This document shows, one piece after another, positions 1 to 5,768 of a stretch of DNA of 16,881 nt (its first letter is position 1; each line of letters begins with the position of its first letter). Origin of the DNA: Eubacteriales Family XIII. Incertae Sedis bacterium (lineage in GTDB: Bacteria > Bacillota > Clostridia > Peptostreptococcales > Anaerovoracaceae); assembly GCA_031278255.1 (NCBI GenBank), contig JAITKU010000015.1, positions 1-16,881 of the forward strand, given 5' to 3'. Below the pieces are notes generated by a model. It worked only from the letters and a program-made list of their open reading frames with translations. It did not search any database and was not told where the DNA came from. The position numbers and the translations under genes were made by a program.

Positions 1-2
1 GG

Positions 3-1601
3 GATCCCGACGGACCCGGCGCCGGCGGCGACGCGACGGTAAATCAAGCCGCTTTTGTGATCATCGCGGCCAAGGTGAGCGGACTGACCATCACGGATCT
101 TCGTTCCGTGGCCGTTTGGGCGGCGAACGACACTTTCCTGTATGCGTCCGGCCAGATTGACAGCAAGAAGTTCAATGGGCATGACTTTCCGCTCGACGTG
201 AGCAACGAGGTGGATCATCTTGGTTATGTCCTCGCGGGTATTGACAGCCTCGACGACCTCGCGACGGACAACGTCATCTACATCTATAAGCATCCGGAGA
301 CCAAGAAGATCACGCGCATTGACGTGGGTACCGAATCGCAGAGCGGTACGGTTACGAATTACAACGAAAAAGATTTTACCAGTACCTTGGGCGGCAAAGT
401 GCTTCTGTGGGGGCCGTATGAGGGCATCGGTCAAAGCTCCGTCAAAAAAGTCGGCACCGAGGGCACGGCCTTGCTCGACATCTATAAGAGAATTTACGCT
501 TTCCGACTCGGCGAGGCTTCCAGAGGCAATTTCGCAGTACTTCTTGAAAGTGCGAACTACTTCGGCGATCAAGCCAAGATTTTCGACAAGACCGGAAAAG
601 AAGTCATATACAGCCTGAAGGATACTATTACTCGCGCCACTAATAGCATAATAGACAGCAAATCCTCTGTGACCGCAGATAATGAAAGTTTGTTTGAGTA
701 CAAGCTTTCCGGCGGCAAACTTACCTCAGTTGAGCAAAGCTCTACGCTTGTGAATGTGGAAGGGCTAGGCGGCGCGCCGAGCGAAGCGGGCGAAGTGAGT
801 AAAACCGGATCGATTCTATATGTAAACAACATCGGCCTTTCGATTGACAGCAGCGTAATTGTTTATGTGAGAAACGGCGTCGGCGACTACAGCCTTGGTT
901 CTATCAAGGATTTGGCAGGTGTAAAATTCAAGAATAATTTCGAGTATATACGGGAAAAGACTGATACCGGACCCGGAAATGTCGTGGCCTTGCTTGTTAA
1001 CGCCAACGATGCCGGCGCGAATGATGTGTTTGTAATGATCAACAGCATTGCCGAGGGTTGGTCTGACGGCCCTATCAACGTTGTCAACGGTCTTAACTTT
1101 GCGGACGGCGCGAGTGCCGCGCAAAAGGAGATGCCTTATTTTAACGACGAATTGGTTGGTACCTTGAACAGTACTCAAAACAACGTTCCCGGCTTAACCG
1201 CTTCACACACCGCAAGCTACGGCACGATGGTCAAGTTCAGAATCGGCGAGGACGGCGTGCTGAAAGAAGCCACACCGTTGGATAAGGTCACCAAAAGTGT
1301 TGGAGGTGGAACCCTTACGCAAGATACGGCCACTTATTCTTACGGCAAATGGGGCAACAGCCAAAGCGACGGGTCTTTCTCAATCTTTACGACCATGGGC
1401 GCTATTCCCCAATACCAAGCCGTTGCCTTTGAAGCCAATACCGTACTCTACAAAAAAGTAGCCGGCAGTTGGGTTGCCTACAGACCTACCGACGGCAACT
1501 TTAAGTCCGATACGGATACGAACGGAGTACTCAACGGGCAATACAAGTTCCTCAAGACCGACCTCGAAAAGAGCTATGATGTCATCATCAAGATCAACTA
1601 G
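3..1601 (+). CDS. S-layer-like surface protein, C-terminal part (5' end outside window)
   Basis: The reading frame is already open at the window edge (first residues DPDGPGAGGDATVNQAAF), so the GTG at 57 is not a true start and the N-terminus lies upstream. The visible 532 residues are Gly/Ser/Thr/Asp/Asn-rich, have no membrane helix and lack Cys. A segment near residues 85-115 (SLDDLATDNVIYIYK, then ITRIDVGT) resembles the beta-strand-rich repeats of clostridial SLH/S-layer proteins; this is recognition by eye. A secreted structural envelope role is therefore inferred; the signal peptide and any SLH domains would be upstream. Codon use is visibly more AT-tolerant than in the Arg/Ala-rich genes to the right. 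The gene ends at TAG 1599-1601 and is followed by a strong intrinsic terminator. It could also be an adhesin. Confidence 0.6.
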   Translation, partial: DPDGPGAGGDATVNQAAFVIIAAKVSGLTITDLRSVAVWAANDTFLYASGQIDSKKFNGHDFPLDVSNEVDHLGYVLAGIDSLDDLATDNVIYIYKHPETKKITRIDVGTESQSGTVTNYNEKDFTSTLGGKVLLWGPYEGIGQSSVKKVGTEGTALLDIYKRIYAFRLGEASRGNFAVLLESANYFGDQAKIFDKTGKEVIYSLKDTITRATNSIIDSKSSVTADNESLFEYKLSGGKLTSVEQSSTLVNVEGLGGAPSEAGEVSKTGSILYVNNIGLSIDSSVIVYVRNGVGDYSLGSIKDLAGVKFKNNFEYIREKTDTGPGNVVALLVNANDAGANDVFVMINSIAEGWSDGPINVVNGLNFADGASAAQKEMPYFNDELVGTLNSTQNNVPGLTASHTASYGTMVKFRIGEDGVLKEATPLDKVTKSVGGGTLTQDTATYSYGKWGNSQSDGSFSIFTTMGAIPQYQAVAFEANTVLYKKVAGSWVAYRPTDGNFKSDTDTNGVLNGQYKFLKTDLEKSYDVIIKIN

Positions 1602-1655
1602 GTAGAGCATCGCGGCTCCTAAGGGCAGGATCGACACAAAAGAACAGCTAAAAAC

Positions 1656-1705
1656 CGCGGGAAGGGGCTGTCTCATTCGTTTGAGGCAGTCCTTTCCCGC
1701 GTTTT
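1656..1705 (+). terminator. Intrinsic terminator of the S-layer-like gene
   Basis: A perfect 20-bp stem pairs 1656-1675 with 1682-1701 around a 6-nt loop (TTCGTT). It is preceded by an A-tract (1651-1654) and followed by TTTT. Three pairs are G-U when read as + strand RNA, which would be A-C mismatches on the other strand, so it works in the direction of the upstream gene. The apical part (GGGGCTGTCTCA / TGAGGCAGTCC) recurs at 16385-16414. Confidence 0.85.
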
Positions 1706-1762
1706 CACATGCGGAAGCCGAAAACGCATACCCCTGTACATGTAAAAATTTCAAATAAGTGG

Positions 1763-1791
1763 TTGACATCTCTTGCGGAATGGGATATAAT
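1763..1791 (+). promoter_or_regulatory. Consensus sigma-A promoter upstream of the Rpn remnant
   Basis: TTGACA at 1763-1768 and TATAAT at 1786-1791 are separated by exactly 17 bp, a perfect consensus. A second TATAAT lies at 1795-1800. An inverted repeat, TGGGATAT (1781-1788) and ATATCCCA (1814-1821), overlaps the -10 and brackets the expected start point, so it may be an operator (inference). The only gene downstream on this strand is the truncated Rpn-family remnant. Confidence 0.75.
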
Positions 1792-1902
1792 AGATATAAT
1801 AGGTAGATATACCATATCCCAAGCGTCGTTTGCCCGCGCCCCGGGGGGACTCGATCGGCCCCCGGATCGAAAATTTTCCCACTTGAAAAACACAGGCACG
1901 CG

Positions 1903-2484
1903 CGCTATACTGTAAGAAAAGGCAAGAACTACAACGAACTCCTGCCGACCTACCAAGTGTCCCTGCTGAACGGAACGATGCTTCCGGATGACGAATACCT
2001 GCACGCGAGTCAGATGTACGATCACGTTCGGTCCGTGTCTTTCGGCGGGCGTATACATATATTCACGGTGGAACTGCCCAAGATCGAAACGCTTGCGCGG
2101 AGCAAGACGGTGCGGGAGATGACGCCCGCGGAGCGATGGGCGGCTTATTTTTTCTACAACGCCGACCGATCCGCGTTTGCGCGGGAGTTGATCGGGGAGA
2201 TCACAAAAGAAGAGGAGGCTATCGAAATGGCATCGGAGTTGGTACACGAATACACGGCGGACGAGAAGCGCTACTATCATCTGCTCAGCGAGATGAAATA
2301 CGAACTCGATCATTTCAACCGGATGGCGGGGGCGGAAGAGCGCGGTGTCCAAATCGGAGAGGAACGCGGCAGAGCGGCGGAACGCGTCAAATGGCAAGGT
2401 GTGGTCGCGGACAAGGAGGCGGAGATAGCGGACAAGGAGGCGGAGATAGCGCGGCTGCGCGCGCAGCTCGAACGGCGCAGTTGA
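1903..2484 (+). pseudogene. Rpn-family (PDDEXK_2) putative transposase/nuclease, N-terminus missing
   Basis: The frame encodes the C-terminal half of a PD-(D/E)XK nuclease-family transposase (Rpn/PDDEXK_2). Visible parts are the RIHIFTVELPKI strand, an ERWAAYFFYNAD-type helix region, and a long charged C-terminal helix. Family-like sequence seems to start near GKNYNELLPTYQ (1921-1956). The N-terminal half that carries the catalytic residues is absent. Upstream the frame stays open to a TAG at 1804 but has no ATG, GTG or TTG, and the first candidate, GTG at 1957, has no ribosome binding site. I read this as a decayed copy whose promoter survived. The C-terminus carries a tandem heptad duplication (ADKEAEI twice). 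Function in recombination is known for E. coli RpnA; this copy is probably inactive. Confidence 0.65.
2407..2448 (+). repeat. Perfect 21-bp tandem duplication in the Rpn remnant
   Basis: 2407-2427 and 2428-2448 are identical 21-mers. Each encodes seven residues (ADKEAEI), so the duplication adds exactly one coiled-coil heptad and keeps frame. Confidence 0.9.
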
Positions 2485-2692
2485 CGCGGGCGCGCGGCGG
2501 TACGCGGATTGCGGCATTGACGGAGGAATTTGGGCAGACCGAAAAGATACGGCGGCACAGTGTTGTAAGGCGGCGCAGCCGAGGGAGTTTTTGTGAGATT
2601 TTATAACCGCTTCCAGACAAAAAGGCTCACCGCCGACAGCACAGACGATCTTTTTGAGCAAATCACAATCGTGTCGGGAACGGGGAAAGTCA

Positions 2693-2713
2693 AAAAGAGG
2701 GACCGTCTCTTCC
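2693..2713 (-). terminator. Weak hairpin downstream of tRNA-Glu
   Basis: Read on the minus strand, GGAAGAG pairs with CTCTTTT around a 7-nt loop, followed by T/GACTTT, about 37 nt past the tRNA 3' end. The two outer pairs are G-U only in minus-strand RNA, which favours this direction. The plus strand also has a T7 run at 2717-2723, so bidirectional use is possible. The stem is short, so confidence is limited. Confidence 0.4.
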
Positions 2714-2749
2714 TGATTTTTTTATCATTTAGAGCCGGCCCCGTTTGCT

Positions 2750-2824
2750 TGGTATCCCGCCGGGGAGTCGAACCCCGGACTCCGCCGTGAGAGGGCGACA
2801 TCTTGACCACTTGACCAGCGGGAC
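2750..2824 (-). tRNA. tRNA-Glu (anticodon CTC)
   Basis: The minus strand folds as a full cloverleaf. The 7-bp acceptor is GTCCCGC / GCGGGAT, and the D arm begins TGGTCAAGTGGTCAAGA. The anticodon stem CGCC/GGCG encloses loop CTCTCAC with anticodon CTC, which reads GAG. The T arm is CCGGG-GTTCGAC-TCCCCGG. Discriminator A and an encoded CCA (2750-2752) complete the gene. The first acceptor pair is G1-U72 rather than the usual G-C. There is no neighbouring tRNA. A consensus promoter sits about 60 bp upstream on the same strand. Confidence 0.93.
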
Positions 2825-2882
2825 GCAAATCCGACCGCAACAGACCGTCCGCAAAACGGACGAATCGTCCTGTCGCAGATAT

Positions 2883-2911
2883 ATTATAAGGCATATTTCG
2901 GGATTTGTCCA
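2883..2911 (-). promoter_or_regulatory. Promoter of tRNA-Glu
   Basis: On the minus strand TGGACA (2906-2911) and TATAAT (2883-2888) are 17 bp apart. AAAAATTTT (plus strand 2914-2922) lies just upstream of the -35, in the place of an UP element, and further A-tracts follow at about helical spacing. Confidence 0.72.
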
Positions 2912-2938
2912 TCAAAAATTTTCCCCGTCCGCTTTTTT

Positions 2939-2960
2939 GCCCACCTTTTGCCCACCTTTT
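2939..2960. repeat. 11-bp tandem repeat with phased T/A-tracts
   Basis: GCCCACCTTTT is repeated perfectly at 2939-2949 and 2950-2960, with a degenerate third start (GCCCGCC) at 2961. With the T6 at 2933-2938, the tracts are centred about 11-12 bp apart, upstream of the tRNA-Glu promoter on the minus strand. Confidence 0.8.
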
Positions 2961-3016
2961 GCCCGCCCCGCCCGCCTTTCCCGTTTCGCGCACCGGACTT
3001 CCGCTCTGAAACGGCG

Positions 3017-3046
3017 GGAGACCGCCGGCACAGGCCTGCGGTCTCC
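3017..3046 (-). terminator. Hairpin at the end of the exopolysaccharide operon
   Basis: GGAGACCGC (3017-3025) and GCGGTCTCC (3038-3046) form a perfect 9-bp stem with a 12-nt loop, about 31 nt past the stop codon of the last operon gene. On the minus strand no good U-tract follows, so it may be a Rho-dependent or 3'-stabilising hairpin rather than a classical terminator. Confidence 0.45.
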
Positions 3047-3076
3047 TTTGGGGGACGGACATCGGGCACCGCCTTT

Positions 3077-4315
3077 TTACGGCAGAACGCGGTCCAGATT
3101 CTCCACGCGGCTTTCCACGATGATATAATCCGGCGGCGACTTGTTCAGGCGTTCGCGCAGGAAAGCCTGCGCGTCGAAGCCGGGGCCCGCGGCGGTGGGG
3201 CTGACTATCTGAATCTCGCGAAACAGGGGCGCCAGCAATACGGCAAGGGGGGCGGCGCCGTCGTCGCAGACCAGCAGAAGCCGCGGCGCTTTGGGCGCCG
3301 CGAGGTTGCGGATACGGCTGTAGGGATACGCGCCGCCCATGTAGACACGGTAGAGGTCCGCGTGATAGGGATCGCGCGTTTCCGCCGCTTTCATCAACAC
3401 GGAGGGCCGCAGCAGCGTCGTTTGGCCGGGGCCGAACAGGGTCTGCTCAAAGCCGTCATCCTTTTGTATCGACAGCATGTAGCGCGAGGGAAAGGCGGGC
3501 CACAGCACCGTGAAATCGTCCAAACCGCCGAAAGCCATGCCCGCGCGCTTGCCCAAGTTGCCCAAGAAAGATTGCGCGTAGGTCTCCTTTTGATAGTTGC
3601 GGATATCCCTGTAGAAGCCGCCGGGGTCGAGATTCGCGTCAAAATCCCGGTTCAGCGCGTCCACCGCGGCGCGAAAGGTCGCGAAAGCCGCATCGGCGGT
3701 CAGGCGATCGTCCGTGCGGAACGCGTACGCCTCAAAGGGCAGACCCTCTTTCTCGAAAACCGTGCGCAGGTCCGGGGCCGCGATGCCGTAACGCTGCAGG
3801 TAGTAAAAAACGCCGTCGCAGAGCCTGTGCAGGTCCGGGTAGGGCAGGCCTACGGCATAGAACTCCGTCTCGTAACGTCGATGGCGCACGGGCGGGCTTA
3901 TAAACAGAAGCTTACCGCCTTTTTTTGCGGCGCGGGTCTGCAAACGCCACAGCCTTTGGGCGTGCGCGCGCGCGACTTCGGGCGAATCGGGCGCGAGACC
4001 GCCGTATTCGAGAAAGCCGTCTGCGTCGCGCAGTATCGCGAAGCCCTCCGTTTCATTCTTCCCCACAAGGCGTTGCGCGTACGCGTACGCCTCCGATAAG
4101 AGCGTCCTTTGGTACAGATTTTTGTACAGGAGATCGTTCAGGGCAACAGTGGCCGCGCGCGCTTCCCGCAAGGATGCGGGCCGTTCGATCGCGAACAGCG
4201 CCGCGCGCATTTCGGCGCCGCGCGTCCACAGGCAGGCCGCCGCGTACGCGACAAGCACCGCGCAGAACAAAACGGCAAACACGCTCTGCGCGATACGCTG
4301 CGCTTTCATACCCAT
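3077..4315 (-). CDS. AlgJ/AlgX-like SGNH-fold protein with degenerate catalytic motifs
   Basis: A 412-residue protein with an N-terminal membrane anchor (about 8-29) and an extracytoplasmic domain resembling the DHHW/AlgJ-AlgX SGNH family, partners of AlgI in polysaccharide O-acetylation. Family-like parts are LLFISPP (about 136-142), FRTDDRLTADAAF (199-211) where DHHW is normal, and LLLVCDDGAAPLAVLLAPLFREI (346-368) where family members read about (I/V)xDSF. The Asp-His pair and nucleophile Ser are therefore replaced (TDDRL; CDD). The start ATG at 4315 has GGAGG six bases upstream; an ATG at 4309 gives an ATGA overlap with the preceding stop. Either way it is translationally coupled to the MBOAT gene. 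It is the last operon gene. It may be a non-catalytic acceptor or assembly protein (inference). Family assignment is by eye. Confidence 0.65.
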   Translation of the reverse strand: MGMKAQRIAQSVFAVLFCAVLVAYAAACLWTRGAEMRAALFAIERPASLREARAATVALNDLLYKNLYQRTLLSEAYAYAQRLVGKNETEGFAILRDADGFLEYGGLAPDSPEVARAHAQRLWRLQTRAAKKGGKLLFISPPVRHRRYETEFYAVGLPYPDLHRLCDGVFYYLQRYGIAAPDLRTVFEKEGLPFEAYAFRTDDRLTADAAFATFRAAVDALNRDFDANLDPGGFYRDIRNYQKETYAQSFLGNLGKRAGMAFGGLDDFTVLWPAFPSRYMLSIQKDDGFEQTLFGPGQTTLLRPSVLMKAAETRDPYHADLYRVYMGGAYPYSRIRNLAAPKAPRLLLVCDDGAAPLAVLLAPLFREIQIVSPTAAGPGFDAQAFLRERLNKSPPDYIIVESRVENLDRVLP

Positions 4316-5724
4316 ATCACACCTCCCGCGCGGACCAGACAGATCAGGCCGCCGAAAAACATCGCCGCAAGCGCGAGGGCGCGAAAGACGGCCGCCGGGC
4401 CTTTTGGCAGCACCGTGCCGAGAAAGCGCGCAAGCGGCGCGGCGAAGAGTATCCCCGGCAGGAATACCGCCCAATACTCGCGCAGAAGCATGAGCGCCGC
4501 GCCGCCCGCAAGGGCGTTCCGGCTCAGACCGAACGCGATGCGCAGGTAAGAAAACGCGCTCGCCGGATCGGGCGCGCGGAAGAATATCCAGCCGATCCCA
4601 ACCGTGAAAAAGACATACAGGCGCCGCAGTGGGCCGGGAATGTTTCGACGGTCAAAACGCGTGACGCGCTCGGCCGTCAGCCAGAAAAAGTGCCAGAGCG
4701 CCCAGATGATCAAGGGCAGCGCCGCGCCGTGCCACAGTCCTATGCACAGCCAGACGAGGAGTCCGGCCCTCGTCTGCCGCCCCTCGTCCGCGTCCGCGCG
4801 CGCGTCAAAGGGGGGCCAAAGATAGCAACGGAACCAATCGGAGAGAGAGATATGCCAGCGACGCCAAAAATCCGTCACGGAACGCGCCGCGTAGGGGTAA
4901 TCGAAATTTTTTCCCGCCGTAAAGCCGAACATGCGGCAGAGACCGGCGGCCATATCCGAACAGCCCGAAAAGCCGTAATACAGTTGCAGGGCGTAGGCCA
5001 TAAGCCCCACCCACGCCAAGGCCGCCGGGACGCTCGCGCCGCCGTCCGCGCTTTCGCGCAGGGCGGACAGCTCAAAAACATAATCCGCGGCTTGCCGCAG
5101 GGGGTAGGCGAGTATCGCAGTCTTTCCAAAACCGACGGTAAAGCGGCAGATTCCGTCCGAGAAGCCCTCCCACGTGACGCGGCGCTCCCGTATCTGCGGG
5201 GCGATCTCCGCGTGGCGCAGGAGGGGGCCCGCCAAGAGGCGCGGGAAAAACGCGACGGAAAGCCCGACGGAAACGGGGTTCCGCTCGGCCGCCGCCTCGC
5301 CGCGACTGATGTCCAGCAGGTATGAAAGCGCCTGCAGGGTGAACAGCGCGAGACCTAAGATCCGCGCGAAAGGCAAGGCGGTTTCCGCGTTCTCGGCCGC
5401 CGCCCACGGAAAGTCCGGAAGCAGGGCGGGCAGACTGCGCGCCAAAAACAGCAGTCCGAGCGGAAAGGCGCAAGCGAGCGCCGTTACCGCGCGCAGCAGG
5501 CGTCCCCGTTCGCGCGCCCGCTCCACCGCGAGTCCCAAAGCGGTGCAGACGAATACCGAAACGAACAGCGCGAGCGCCGCAGCCGGGTCGTTTTGAACGC
5601 AGAACACCAAACCGGCCAAAAAGAGCCACAGGTTCTGCACGCGCCGCGAAAAGCCGGTCGCGAAGAAAATCGCCGCCGTCGCCGGCAGGAAGCAGAACAA
5701 AAACGCGACAGAAGAAAAAGCCAA
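4306..5724 (-). CDS. AlgI-like MBOAT O-acyltransferase
   Basis: A multi-pass membrane O-acyltransferase of about 472 residues, the usual AlgI/PatA-type length. Seen motifs are GFSGCSDMAAG (251-261), DFWRRWHISLSDWFR (285-299) and WLCIGLWHGAA (325-335), whose His332 corresponds to the MBOAT catalytic His. By family it moves an acetyl group across the membrane toward an exported polysaccharide, handing it to an AlgJ/AlgX partner. The frame extends upstream to 5796, but I choose TTG at 5724. AAAGGAG lies seven bases before it, and the product then begins MAFSSVAFLFCFLP, the usual family N-terminus. The stop overlaps the start of the next gene. It lies 44 bp downstream of the glycosyltransferase, so that polymer is the likely substrate (inference). 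Confidence 0.88.
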   Translation of the reverse strand: MAFSSVAFLFCFLPATAAIFFATGFSRRVQNLWLFLAGLVFCVQNDPAAALALFVSVFVCTALGLAVERARERGRLLRAVTALACAFPLGLLFLARSLPALLPDFPWAAAENAETALPFARILGLALFTLQALSYLLDISRGEAAAERNPVSVGLSVAFFPRLLAGPLLRHAEIAPQIRERRVTWEGFSDGICRFTVGFGKTAILAYPLRQAADYVFELSALRESADGGASVPAALAWVGLMAYALQLYYGFSGCSDMAAGLCRMFGFTAGKNFDYPYAARSVTDFWRRWHISLSDWFRCYLWPPFDARADADEGRQTRAGLLVWLCIGLWHGAALPLIIWALWHFFWLTAERVTRFDRRNIPGPLRRLYVFFTVGIGWIFFRAPDPASAFSYLRIAFGLSRNALAGGAALMLLREYWAVFLPGILFAAPLARFLGTVLPKGPAAVFRALALAAMFFGGLICLVRAGGVIWV

Positions 5725-5768
5725 GCGCACACTCCTTTCCGCTGCGGCGCGCGGCCGCAGCGCTGTTA

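Noticed and set aside
1705..2661. 318-codon minus-strand open frame across the terminator and Rpn remnant
   Set aside because: It runs through promoter and repeat DNA, is Arg/Pro-rich and matches no family I recognise.
2707..2723. Plus-strand terminator for the Rpn remnant
   Set aside because: The T7 run is separated from a 5-bp stem by five bases, and the extra G-U pairs favour the minus strand, so it is given to tRNA-Glu instead.
2948..4099. Long plus-strand open frame opposite the AlgJ-like gene
   Set aside because: Antisense of a real gene in GC-rich DNA; Arg/Ala/Gly/Gln-rich with no family motif and no good ribosome site.
3925..5325. 466-codon plus-strand open frame opposite the MBOAT gene
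   Set aside because: Extremely Arg/Ala-rich antisense product; the opposite strand carries clear MBOAT motifs.
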